Source: Silene noctiflora
Lineage: Eukaryota; Streptophyta; Magnoliopsida; Caryophyllales; Caryophyllaceae
Direction: 5' to 3'
NCBI GenBank assembly: GCA_009801015.1
Contig: VHZZ01001449.1
Coordinates: 44,977-79,179 of the forward strand
DNA: 34,203 bases
Shown here: piece after piece, positions 1 through 10,724 of the stretch
Numbering within the stretch: the stretch's first letter is position 1
Layout of the letters: each line of letters starts with the position of its first letter
The notes under the pieces: model-generated
The model's database searches: none
What the model saw: the letters and a program-made list of their open reading frames with translations, nothing else
Told to the model about the DNA's origin: nothing
Translations under genes and position numbers: made by a program

Positions 1-788
1 TCCCGATTCATATTATAACATTATGAGCTTCCGTATGATCCTACCACGATATCCAATTACATTTAAATGGCCGATGACACTTAAATCACCAACATATTCT
101 TTATCGAGAGATGACGGTTGAGACAATTTCATTTGAAGGTTCGAAGAATTATAAGTAGCTAAGAAAGTATGAGTAGATTTGTTGTTATTTCATATCGCTT
201 GTTTGAGAAAAAAAATAACACGATAAAATACTAGACATTAACAAAAAATAAATATAACATAGAGTGCAAAAATTTGAGTGGTCTCTCAACTTATAGTGAG
301 ACCATATGAATTGGTGAACATCTTTTATAACAAGATAAATGTGATACACCTATATAGATTAACTTAGCTGGTTAAAATATGAATAATTAACTCATAGTCA
401 CATACTCAACCTCTCATGAAAGGAATATAGCTAGAGATGAGCTCTCGCTACGATTGCACACGCCTAACAGTCTAACATATAGATAGTTACTCTGGCATCC
501 TTCGTTATCTAAAAAGAAAACGAAGCCGGTCTAAATATCTCCTTAAGTATTACCTCATTAAATGACCATTCAAAACACGTAGTGACTCATAACTTATCAT
601 AAAACTGCCTCATATAAGAAGTAATGAACAATTTTTATACCAAAATCAATCTGTTATATAGGTCATTTTAGGTCGTTAGACACATGAATGAATAACTCAT
701 GGTCTCAGACTCAACCCCTCATGAAAAGAATTTAGCGGAGGCGAGCTCTTGCTAAGTCAGGTCGTACACACAACACACCTAACATATA

Positions 789-1083
789 CTCCCTCCATTC
801 AACTCCACACTACCACTATTCCATTTTCATCAATTCAACTTCACACTATCACTTTCCTTATTTGGCAAATTATATCCCCATTTTATCCTAATAAAAACTC
901 AATATTTACAAAAAATGTCATCCATACCTCACACTAATCCACCATAAAACCCCACCTTTATATTTTTTTTAATATTTTTAACCTCTCCATTCTCTTTCCC
1001 TATGTACTTTTAATAGGTTTTTTAATTTGCTCCTTAATACCCGTGCAAAAAGCATAACTACCATGTGGAGTTGAATGAAGGGA

Positions 1084-1084
<1 letters not shown>
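789..1084. mobile_element. Stowaway-like MITE (Tc1/mariner type) with TA target duplication
   Basis: The left end reads CTCCCTCCATTCAACTCCAC. The right end, read in reverse complement, is CTCCCTTCATTCAACTCCAC, so the two termini match at 19 of 20 bases. TA dinucleotides flank both sides (787-788 and 1085-1086). The CTCCCTCC terminus and TA duplication are the hallmark of Stowaway MITEs. The 296 bp element has no coding capacity. It sits inside the second copy of a dispersed repeat whose first copy (370-600) lacks the insertion. Confidence 0.9.

Positions 1085-1148
<64 letters not shown>
1085..1148. repeat. (TA)32 microsatellite
   Basis: An uninterrupted run of 32 TA dinucleotides begins exactly at the right-hand TA target duplication of the adjacent Stowaway MITE. 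It probably expanded from that duplicated TA. Its length is likely to vary between individuals and may be misassembled. Confidence 0.97.
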
Positions 1149-1149
<1 letters not shown>

Positions 1150-1605
1150 CGACTCTAACTTCCTTCGCTATCCAAACAGAAAACAGACCAGTCGACCCAA
1201 GTATCTCGTTAACTATTACCTCATCAAATGACCCCTAATAAAACCTAGTGACTCGTCAAATACTTTATCTCATTATTTGAATTTGCAGTGTTTTCAGTAT
1301 GAGCCGAGATAAGTAAATAAAAAATGTTTTTTTTCTTTAATTCCTATAAATCCAACAAAATTGAATTAAATTGTCCATAATCTTGCCAACGAAAACACTA
1401 AAGGTACCGAAAATGTTTTAGTCTACTAGTTAAGATGAAGGTTGTTAAGACGGAATTATTCTGGACAATATGGCAGATTTCCCTCACCTCTATTGTAATA
1501 TAGGTAGCAGTGTAGTACGAATACTCCTCCTAACCAGCCATTTGAATTTAATGTCAAATACATTATAAAAATAAAGTTATACATTATTTATAACGATAAA
1601 ATATA

Positions 1606-1831
1606 CTCCCTCCTATTCTACATAACCTTCCCCTTTCATTTTAACACAAAAATTAAGGAAACACTATACCTCAGTACCTCACCATATAACTAAATTTGGA
1701 CCACACAAACACACTACCTCACCATACAATTAAATTTGGACCACACAAACACTTCCCAAAAATAGAAATAGGGAAGATATTGTGAATAGACGGAAAAGGA
1801 AATAGGGAGGGTTATTCAGAATAGGAGGAAG
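1606..1831. mobile_element. Stowaway-like MITE with internal 40-bp tandem duplication
   Basis: The left end is CTCCCTCCTATTCTACATAA. The reverse-complemented right end is CTTCCTCCTATTCTGAATAA. TA dinucleotides flank both sides (1604-1605, 1832-1833). Inside, a 40-bp unit with the core CTCACCATA.AA.TAAATTT is present twice in tandem (1675-1714 and 1715-1752). It is non-coding. It lies about 300-400 bp upstream of the probable first exon of the kinase gene, so it may be part of that promoter region. Confidence 0.87.
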
Positions 1832-2439
1832 TATTATATTTTATTAAATTAAATAACATGTCCCGTATCCTAAATTTCATTGAATTTCGGTGTCCGTATC
1901 CTTTTTTTGTGATGCAACTAAGTTCGGACTTGGTTAAACCAAAGAAAAAAAACAAAGGCAAAGTTAACATACAACTCCATGTTCCCATACACAACATCAA
2001 AAACACAAGATAACAAGTGAAAATTCAGATCTAAGCAATCATCATTATCAAATTTATCATCATCATATAATTTCAGATCTAAGTTAAACTAAATCTATCT
2101 CCACCCATTTCACTTTTTTGCCCTTTTTAATCTCTTCACTCATCCCTCTTTCTCCTCCATTACATTACTGTAATTAATTAATTAATTTCAGGGACCCATT
2201 GATGAACTACTTGTGATTGTAAGTCAATTCATCTTGGTTCCCACTAAATTCTTAAATTAATTGGATCAGTTTACTGCCCATCACTGTCAGAATTCAATTT
2301 CATTTATTGGGTCAGTTAGATTCTCTCTGCAACTCATTTTGATTGAAATGTATATTTTGTTTAATTTGTTTGTGCTTTTTTATTTTGATCTTTGTGGATT
2401 TTTGATTTTGATTAATGCTGCCGGTTTTCCAGTTTCACT

Positions 2440-2510
2440 TATGGCATTACTTGTTCGCCCCGGCTGAAATTTTTCTCCCCCTAACTATAAATCCTGGCCC
2501 CGCCACGTTT
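2440..2510. mobile_element. Fragment related to the element at 21969-22119
   Basis: The stretch ending in AAATCCTGGCCCCGCCAC resembles the right half of the small inverted-repeat element in the ProRS gene (GCCCC...CTGAA...CCCCTAACTA...ATCCTGG...CCAC). No left half is visible, so this is a partial copy, or an internal deletion in the kinase leader intron. The assignment rests on sequence resemblance by eye. Confidence 0.5.
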
Positions 2511-2513
2511 GTG

Positions 2514-3225
2514 GCAAAACCCATATGATCAATTAGCTAGTTTGATAATATTATGGTTGGAAATGGTTGAAGAAGATGTTTATGTATCAATTGAACCTAA
2601 ATTTAGGTCTAAAGATAGTTGCTTTTGTATTGCAAAAGCAATGTAGTATGCTTGATTTTGATTTGTTGGGTTTATTTCGTAGATTTTGATTAATGTTGGT
2701 AGCAAAACTAATGTGATCAGTTAGCTAGTTTGATTATATTATATTTGGAAATGGTTTTGGAAGGTGTTTATGTGTATCAATTAACCTGAATTTAGGTATA
2801 AAGATAGTTGCACAACGCTTGATTTCGATTTGTGGGGCGTGTTTTAATGTTTATGGGTTTTAGTTGCTAGATGCTGCTAGCAAAACCCATATGATCAAGT
2901 AGCTACTTTGAGAATATTATGTTTGGAAATGGTTAGGGATGATGTTTATGTATCAATTGAACCTAATTTTAGTTATAAAGTTAGTTGCTTTTGCGATGTA
3001 GTATGTTTGATTTTGATTTTTGTTTGGTGTGTTTTTATGTTTCTGGATTTAATTGGTAGATGTTGCTTAATGTTGAAAGCAAAACTGAAATCCCATATGA
3101 TCAAGTAGCTACTTTGATAAAATAATGTTTGGAAATGGTTTGGGAAGTTGTTTATGTATCAATTGAACCTAAATTAGTTTATATAACAGTTGCTTTTGTG
3201 TTGGAAAAGCAATGTATGATGTGTT
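2514..3225. repeat. Four tandem copies of a ~190-bp unit inside the leader intron
   Basis: Each copy starts at GCAAAAC (2514, 2702, 2880, 3079), giving spacings of 188, 178 and 199 nt with a shorter last copy. Shared words in order are CATATGATCA, TAGCTA.TTTGA, TTTGGAAATGGTT, TTTATGT..ATCAATT, AACCT.AATTTAG and AGTTGC. Copies 1, 3 and 4 are more alike, while copy 2 is more divergent. No copy is open in a consistent frame, so this is a non-coding tandem duplication rather than a protein repeat. Confidence 0.9.
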
Positions 3226-4428
3226 GGATTAGTGAAATTCTCAACTGGGTTTACGAAAATGGAAATTTTACATTTTGGTTAATATATTCCATTAATTAGG
3301 TTAATAATGCTCTTAATTACAAGGGGAATCCACATTGTTTGCTAAAGATATGTGCTTTTTAGTGCAGTATTCTAGTGGTGCAATAGATGTCAGCTAACGG
3401 ATTCGTGGGATGATGGTTGAATTCTCCTGAATTGGGGAACATTTAGTTAGTACTTGTAGGAGGAAGTGATGAAGGGATACCTCTCTAGAAATTGAGAAAT
3501 GTGAGATGAGTGATAATAAAATGAGAGAAGAACTCACTATTTCTGTAAGATGATGGACTATAACTACTTATCTATGGGTATATGTGCGTTAGTGCACGAC
3601 CAGAATGGCATGCTAGACAATAGCGGAATTGGATACAGTGTTGGTTTCTGAAATTAGAGACTCTTATAAGCTTAAGGCATCTCACATCATGAGAAAACAA
3701 ACCTTGAATTGTTTTTGCTTTGTTACTATGACTTTCCCATTAAGCCATGATTATAGCTATGTACTTTATTGGTGCAATAGGCCATGAAAAATTTGCACAA
3801 AATAGCCATTCCGACACTCGTCAGGTGTCAGACGCGATACCTGTGTTGGAGAGTCGGGGTAACACGGGATTATAGTTGTGCACTGTGGTTGTTGGTCCAT
3901 GTTTTCCTACGGTGACAAATTTGCCATCGGTGAGTCAAGCACACAGTTGTTTTCACCGCATATGTCACAGTTTCATTCTCACTGTAGAACTGGTTTGATT
4001 TGTTTCACTTGTTCTGTTTAGGGCTTAGTTAATTTTTTTGGATTGTTAGTATCCTTTGTGTGTGATGCCGACTCCTCTATTTCCTTTTCCTTCTGTACTC
4101 ATGCTCGCTCAATAAATTTGCTTAAAGTTATTTGCCCACCTACCATTGCAAAGAATAGAACAGGAAAGACTGGATCTCTTTGTTGGTGCTTGGATCTCAC
4201 TTTATCTACTAAATTTTGTTGCTTCTTGATTCGGTTGGAGGCATTCACTTTTTGCTTTACTTTTTTCAGTCTTAATATAAGGCGAGTGGACAAGAGACCT
4301 TTTCTGTGCGTTTGCGCTATGAATAAATACATAATCAGTTAGCTTCTTTAACATATATGCTTACCATTTCTAACTATCAAATTTTCTCGTGGCAGTGCGC
4401 TTTGGTTGACCTGAGTTGAGAACCCATC

Positions 4429-7400
4429 ATGTGGAAGTTCAAGGCTTTTGCGCAGAAAGAACCAACAAGCCTTGAGGGCCGAATTATTGACATTGGCGAC
4501 ATCAAAGTTCATATAAAAAATGTCATTGCTGAAGGAGGATTCTCATCTGTCTACTTGGCAAAAGATGCATCGAACCCATCAAAGCAGTATGCTTTGAAGC
4601 ATATCATTTGCAATGACCAGGAATCATTGGATCTTGCAATGAAGGAGATCTCAGTGTTGAAATCACTCATAGGACATCCGAATGTTGTAACTCTATATTC
4701 TAGTACTATTTTGGACATGGGTAGGACAAAGGAAGCGCTCCTTGTGATGGAATATTGTGATAAATCCCTCGTAACTGTTCTAGAGAATAGAGGGGCTGGT
4801 TTCTTTGAGGAGAAACAAGTCTTGAGTATATTTAGGGATGTCTGTAATGCAGTCTTCGCAATGCACTGCCATTCTCCACCAATTGCCCACCGGTAATGAC
4901 CACGCTTTTCTCATGATTGATTAGATTTTTTTTCCTCGCTCTTCTTGTCCTTTAATGCAGTGATGCCTGTTTATTTTCCTTTTTAACCATTTTTTTGGTA
5001 AAAAATAAAATAAAAATCTGTGCTTTAGTGGTTGCCTGTTTGGTGTAATTATTCTATTGAGAATTGTTGCTGTCCTCAACATTCAGGGAAGTACACGTGT
5101 GAGGGTAGTCTCGTTTTTTAGATCATCCCATGAAGAAAATAATATAACTTAAGGCGTGTTAAATACTGATCTGATTTAGTGGAGTCTTGTGTAAATTGCT
5201 TACACTTGCATCATTATGATATCCAGTGATTTGAAAGCGGAGAATCTTTTGCTCGGTTCAGATGGATTGTGGAAATTGTGTGACTTTGGAAGTACTTCTA
5301 CTAATCACAAGCGCTTTGAGAAACCTGAAGAAATGGGCGTCGAAGAAGATATCATCAGGAAGCACACAACACCTGCTTATAGAGCACCTGAGGTTAAACA
5401 AGCTTCTCCGTCCAATATCAATTAAATTTCCATTAAAATAAGCTTTCTAAAATATGAATCTCACTAGTCCAAGTTACTTTTGATTGGTGTAGATGTGGGA
5501 TCTTTACCGGAAAGATATTATAAATGAGAAAGTCGACATTTGGGTAAGTTGATGCTGCACAAGCTGAGTTGAATTTGGCTCGTTTCTTTCTACCCCTGTG
5601 TAGGTTATAAACTTAACTAGCATTTAAACATGAGGCATTTTTTTTCTAGGCCCTTGGTTGTTTACTCTTTCGAATTTGCTATTTCAAATCGGCATTCGAT
5701 GGAGAGTCAAAGCTGCAAGTCCTGAATGGAAACTATCGCATCCCAGATTTGCCGAAATTCAGTGCATTTACCACTGATCTGATCCGCGACATGCTAAATT
5801 CTTCACCAGATCTCAGACCTGACATCACACAGGCAAGCACTTTGCTTGATTCACCATTCATGTCCTTGAACTTAGGTTAGTTATAGATAATTGGTGTCAA
5901 TTGAAGTAGCGGTTGTTTTCTTATAATTTTAAGCATTGCTGGTGTTACTGTCCAGAGTTTACTGTGTTTTTTCTCTCATTGTGGAATTCATGATGATAGG
6001 TCTGGTTTCGTGTCAATGAACAATTACCAATGGAGTCACAGAAGTCACTACCTGATCGACCTCCGCATATGCGAGAAGCAGCTTCTCTAGTAATTGAAGG
6101 TAATCACTTTAGGACTCGTTAAGATGTGTTGAATTATTCACTTGACTACGGCTCTGTACTCTAGAATCTGTGTCGTAGACTATTCTTCAGACTCAGGTAG
6201 ATGTACTTGCTATATGAAATATATGGAAAATGTGTTTGAATCTGTATGTTATTCTTTCTATGGGCAATCTTAATTGGATTCCTGAGTACGATGGAGATTT
6301 CAAATTAGCCTGAATCCTGTTCTCAAATTCATTTACTCACGTTTGCCTTGCTGATGTACCAGGTACTCCAAAGACTGCAACCAAAGCATCTTATCCTATG
6401 CCTCGGAGAAACCCACCGGCAGTCCCTTCATCAAATGAATCTATTAAAAATACATCCTCTCTAAGTGCTTCTAAAGGCGGGGCTGTAGGAGTTCCAGCTG
6501 GTGCCTTTTGGTCAACTGAGCATGCTAAGGACACCCAAGTCAAAGAGGCTAAAGGTGCACCAAAATTTGATGATGATTCCACGTTTTTGACAGAAGAGAA
6601 AAGCCAGCTAGAAAAACATACTATGCCTAGAAAAGCCAGCCCTTCCCCGAGAGGAAATAGCCAATCTGAAAGATTTGCCAATTTTGATGATGCAGCTTTT
6701 AATACATTTGTTGCTGATTTCGATACTTCTAAACTTAGTCCTAGTGTTAATAGTACAAAACCGGGGAAAGATAATTCGTTAGAGGCTGAGGTAGAAAGAC
6801 TAAGAGGGCAATTGAAACAAGCAAACATAGAAAAGGAGGAGATTACTTCAAAATATGAGAAGCTCTCTGCAATTTGCCGATCACAGCGACAGGAGTTACA
6901 AGAGCTAAAGCAAGCTTTGGCTGCAAGAACACCGTCGCCAAATAAGGAATCTGTAAGCAACAGGGTATCTGCTAGCATTCAATCTAGCAAATCTCAGGTA
7001 ACAATTATCACTCTTTTGTCAATTTTGTAATTACACAAATTCTTATATGAGAGCATATCTCACCTAGATTAGGTTATGTCGTTGCTTAATGATACACATG
7101 AGTCATGACTCATGACCTAAGCCTGGGTTTAAACCCATCAACGCCAAAATTACCCTTATGGCTCCTTTGACACTCTAAAAAATTGCCTTGTATGAGACTT
7201 GTAACATTCTTGAGACTTCAATAACAACTCTCGTAGCTCTATACCAAAATACTTTTGAGATTTGTACGAGTTTCTTGGAGTCATCTTAACTCATGAGTCG
7301 GCCTCGTGCAAGAGTTAAGATGACTCCACCTCATGCAAGATCAAGTGTTCGAATTTGTCTTAACTCACTCGCCATGGATCATATTATGTCAGAGACAAGG

Positions 7401-7755
7401 TAATGAAGGCAAACTCGGGGAGCTTCAACAAGGTTTATTTAACAAGAATTCCCCAAACACGGGGACATCGTGGCAGCCCTTTACCGATGATACTAGTAAA
7501 AAGGCACCTGTATTTGACTCGCCGAAGTCGGTTAGGACCCGGAATGGTAACCCTGGCAAACAGGATGGGTCAATGGGTTCAATCAATGATGAATGGGGTT
7601 TTGGTAATGATAGTTTCAGTGCAGTTCCCAGTGCGTCTGCTCGTATCTCTAGGTCATCTGGTGAAGGTAACAAGTCTCAGTCCCAACGGTTTGGGGATTC
7701 GAATAAATTAGCAAGCAAGACTGCCTCACAACCGGCTGGATGGTCGGGTTTTTAA
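4429..7755 (+). CDS. NAK/AAK1-like serine/threonine protein kinase (7 coding exons)
   Basis: Exons are 4429-4892, 5227-5392, 5493-5543, 5650-5832, 6000-6099, 6363-6997 and 7393-7755; all junctions keep frame and give 653 aa. The N-terminal kinase domain (about residues 25-310) has the glycine loop AEGGFSSVYLAKD (34-46), Lys57 in YALKHII, HRDLKAENLL with catalytic Asp156, DFG 174-176, and YRAPE ending at 210. The region DITQVWFRVNEQLP is typical of plant Numb-associated kinases, relatives of animal AAK1/GAK, which phosphorylate clathrin adaptors; that role is inferred here. The tail is Ser/Pro-rich with a coiled coil at about 461-510 (LEAEVERLRGQLKQ onward) and ends in WSGF. The start is the first ATG after the leader acceptor and precedes the kinase domain directly. 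Intron 4 uses a GC donor. The gene converges on SDH7. Confidence 0.94.
5833..5999 (+). other. GC-AG intron of the kinase gene
   Basis: The exon ends ATCACACAG and is followed by GCAAGC, the preferred form of a GC donor. The acceptor GATAG precedes GTCTGG. The joined frame reads ITQ-VWFRVNEQ, which is conserved in plant NAK kinases. The nearest GT donor downstream (5876) would shift the frame. Confidence 0.85.
7278..7326. repeat. 15-bp perfect inverted repeat in the last kinase intron
   Basis: GAGTCATCTTAACTC (7278-7292) is followed by its perfect reverse complement GAGTTAAGATGACTC (7312-7326) after a 19-base loop. A further palindromic patch (GAGTCATGACTC, GGGTTTAAACCC) lies at 7099-7136. 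The second half of the intron (6998-7392) therefore looks like a small inverted-repeat insertion. No target duplication could be assigned. Confidence 0.8.
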
Positions 7756-8595
7756 CTGATATTGGGCCGTGAAGAGGTATCTGCTGCCATGTTTTGGTTC
7801 ATATGATTTTGCATTACAAAACCATAGTCCTTCCTGTTTACCGAGATCAACCGAAGCTAACAGAAGCTGAGAAGCTTGAGTGTGCTGATAATTTACTATA
7901 ATTAATATCCCTTTTGTGTATTTATACTGGCTTGGTGTAATGTATCTTATCCTAAAGTCATGTTATATTTAAGGTATTATATTCGAGGTATTCAGTTACC
8001 GATGTCCAAAACAAATTGTTACCGGCCTCATGAATGCATTCTGCTTTTTCTGTATTGCATTGCAGAATTTGATTTCCTACTCACCCCCTTTTTCTCGGCA
8101 TCCCGTGAATACTATTCTGGAATTTATCAATCTTTGGCTAAAAAATTGTAGGAAAATGATCAGTTGAATACTTAAATTGATCAACTTTCGCAGATGCAGA
8201 ACTAACAAAGTGTAGGAACGGCGACATCAGTTGGCATTGATGCCTTGATGACTTGACAAGTTCATAACAAATTCAATTACCTTAGCCGATAAAGTCATAA
8301 GAAAATGATAACATGGGTTGTAAACTCTATCATTGAATTATCCTTGTGACTCGTTTACAACGAATTAATAAGAACCCAGAAACTATAGTTTTGCTTGGAA
8401 TCAATCAAAGATTCGAACTACAGATGTAATAATACCACAAAACAAATTGAGTTGTGTTCTACAAGCATGGTTTCTTATTCATCAATGTGGCACAAAACAA
8501 CATCCAACTAGATGTCTAGATAGCTCCAGCCAAAAATGGCAGAAATGCAACAACACACATGCTCGATCAATTAAGCACACAAGCTGAGTAGATTA
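7756..8595. other. Convergent 3' intergenic region between kinase and SDH7
   Basis: This 840 bp stretch separates the stop codons of two convergent genes and must hold both 3' UTRs and poly(A) sites. AATTAATA (about 7900) and a TGTA-rich patch (about 7915-7940) could act as plant-type poly(A) signals for the kinase. I see no supportable gene; the 63-codon frame at 7960 resembles nothing I know. Confidence 0.6.
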
Positions 8596-10724
8596 TTATT
8601 GTTTCCTAGCTTCTTCCCGCATTGTTGTCTTAACGTAGATCTCATAGCAACAGCCTGCACAAGAGAACGGTTATATTTGAGTTATAACAACTCAGAGCTA
8701 CGATCTAATGATATAAGTTTCATAATTTTTCCCTCAGAACTTTTTGCTAAACAAACTGATAACGTCATGTGCATCATAAGATCCGTCACTATATCCAGGC
8801 TCTCAACATTAGTCATCGGCCCACAAATATAAAGGGAAAATGAAAAAAAATAATAGACTATCTCAAGGAACTCATATAAGTAGAAGCATACCAGCCACAA
8901 CAATGATAGTGAGAACATCACCAAATCTTTTAATCCGCTTAACACTCTGCTTATGTGACTTGAATTTACTCAGTGCTGGATCCTTTTCCAAAAGCTGCAA
9001 TGAGCTCAATACAAACAAATCAGAAAATGCAAGGATATCTAACAAAGTAACATGGCTAATTAATCAATGTAAGCTTAATGCCAAGGATCTTCATTCGACA
9101 CAAAAAAAGGTAGTCTCCCATACTCACATGTCTTAAGTCTACACTCTTAACCAAAATCGATGCAACCTCACAGCAAATGATAATCACTAGAAAGAATAAA
9201 GCATACTAGAGAAGAGCGTTACAGTTTACACCCTCTATTTCATTTGATTGGCCCTCGTTTGATCTTTTGATCAAGGGCCATTTTCAGTTAATGGTCAAAG
9301 ATTGGAGTATCAAATTTTGGCTTTTGACAACAACTTTCAGGATTAGGAGTTTGTTCACCAGGAAATAAAGTTCTAACAAGTGAAACAACCACGAGCGTCA
9401 TAGGACAAACTTATATTTGAAATCTTTTGTGCAAGAGGGTATGGGTGGCATAAGCTTTACTCAAAATATTGGTATTGATGAGTGTTCTACACTACTTCTA
9501 CTTCTACTACCCTTCTTCTGCCCTTATTTCAGCCTAAATGACTACACTACTAGGTCATACTATTTCTCTAGTTCAGAAGTTCCTATAACATCCTCCAAGG
9601 GGTGCTAGATGTACATGTATTTTTCCACCCCCCCCCAACAACAACAACAATTTACCCCAATGCTTTAAAGACTCTTGCCTATGACGAGGTAATGTAAAGT
9701 GAGATCGGATATATGCAATTTCACCCTTGAGTTTCAAGTTGGCTAACATGTCAAGGAGTAAAGTTGAGAGTAATGGGGAAAAGAAATGGTGAGCCTTGTC
9801 TAAGAGATATGGAAAGTGCGTACTAGTTAGCCTTGTTAGGTGCACCGAGGCGTTTAGTGCTTCATCCAAGGTGCGCTTTTTAAAACTAAGGCCACAATCA
9901 AATTTGGAGGAAGAAATAACTATGACATCCATGACATTGAGTTGTTGACCCCCTCAGAAAGTCTCTGTCATTGCCATTCCTGCTTCCCCCTCTCCTTTCT
10001 CATTGTAACCACTAAATCCCAAAAAGGAGAAACGACCGCAGCCAAAGTAATGAGCTAATTAGACCTCTACTAAAACAAACATGCAGCAGCCAGTAACCGG
10101 CGTGCTTCCATAAAACCAGACCTACTCAGCAAGTAGTAATGAAGTACGAAACATCGGTAGCAAAAACAAGGGAATTCTTCTTCAACGAAAAACAGTCTCA
10201 TGTTAAGATAACGGCGATAACCGTGTTTAAGCATAAACCAAAACCATTAACCTATTAACTCAAAAACATTACCCCCAATTTTCATGAAATCAGGGTTAAT
10301 CTCATGAACTCATAAGAAAATTAGTGTTCATACACAAACATCAGATAAAATCTCGACAAATTTCATTGGATATTTACAAAAAGAATCACCAATTTACAAT
10401 CAACCAACAAAATACACACAAATGGGAAAAAAGAAAAAAAGAAAAAAAGAAAAAAGAACAATCGAGATAGGAGAGAAATTGACCGCTTTCTCACGATCAC
10501 CGAGGTCGATGTGAAATCCGCGACTCTGTTGCGCGAATAAATTAGGGTTCTTCAATTGAATACCAAAAAAAAAAAAAAAAAAAAGAATTAGTAGTGAAAA
10601 TAGAGAAAGAAAGTAATTTGGAGATGATATGAAGGAGAAAAGAGAGAAAGTGAGTAAGAAGAAGTACCTGAGTAGTAGATCGGAGGTGAGAGAAAAATTG
10701 AGTTTTGTTGAGCAAGGACGCCAT
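8596..10724 (-). CDS. SDH7: Succinate dehydrogenase subunit 7, mitochondrial (4 exons)
   Basis: Exons in transcription order are 10668-10724, 10484-10525, 8892-8994 and 8596-8654, joined in frame to 86 aa. The protein begins [19 protein letters not shown] and continues [49 protein letters not shown] and finally [18 protein letters not shown]. The REKALL.(E/K)DPAL...[25 protein letters not shown] pattern is that of plant SDH7, a plant-specific accessory subunit of respiratory complex II in the inner mitochondrial membrane. The Arg- and Ser-containing N-terminus fits a mitochondrial presequence. The hydrophobic stretch [17 protein letters not shown] is the likely membrane segment. Exons of 57 and 42 nt and a 1,489-nt second intron make it easy to miss. 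The donor after exon 2 (GCG|GTCAAT) is weak. Confidence 0.93.
8995..10483 (-). other. Long intron 2 of SDH7
   Basis: This 1.49 kb intron is non-coding on both strands. Near 9231-9280 a CACCCTCTATTTCATTTGAT start and a GGCCCT...AGGGCC near-palindrome look like a decayed Stowaway-type end. A C9-10 run lies near 9628, and a purine tract of A-runs separated by single G lies at about 10425-10457. The short open frames have no recognisable product. Confidence 0.7.
10563..10583. repeat. Poly(A)/poly(T) tract in SDH7 intron 1
   Basis: A run of about 20 A on the plus strand reads as poly(T) in the SDH7 transcript, about 40 nt before the exon 2 acceptor. It may serve as the polypyrimidine tract of this 142-nt intron. 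Confidence 0.85.

Larger units (their letters stand above)
1..2150. other. Intergenic region with duplicated repeat and MITEs
   Basis: I see no supportable gene here. A ~230 bp dispersed repeat occurs twice in direct orientation, at about 370-600 and about 672-780 continuing at 1149-1265. Both copies share words such as CTCATGAAA.GAAT, GCGAGCTCT or GAGCTCTCGCTA, CTAACATATA, and TATTACCTCATNAAATGACC. The second copy is split by a Stowaway MITE and a TA microsatellite. A second Stowaway lies at 1606-1831. The short open frames are AT-rich and have no recognisable protein similarity. The right edge (about 2100-2218) is pyrimidine-rich and probably belongs to the promoter and leader of the kinase gene downstream. 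Confidence 0.7.
2219..4395 (+). other. Probable 5'-leader intron of the NAK-type kinase gene
   Basis: A strong donor, ATT|GTAAGT, starts at 2219. A clear acceptor, GTGGCAG, ends at 4395, 33 bases before the kinase ATG. I infer a non-coding first exon ending at 2218 and a 2,177 nt leader intron; only transcript data can settle this. The interval is AT/T-rich with no credible coding frame. It holds a transposon-derived fragment (about 2440-2510), four tandem copies of a ~190 bp unit (2514-3225), and a patch around 3800-3860 rich in GTGTCGGA-like words that resembles another dispersed repeat in the mannosidase gene. Confidence 0.5.

Noticed and set aside
6391-6978. 195-codon minus-strand frame
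   Set aside because: It is the antisense shadow of kinase exon 6, whose plus-strand frame joins the kinase domain through good splice sites.
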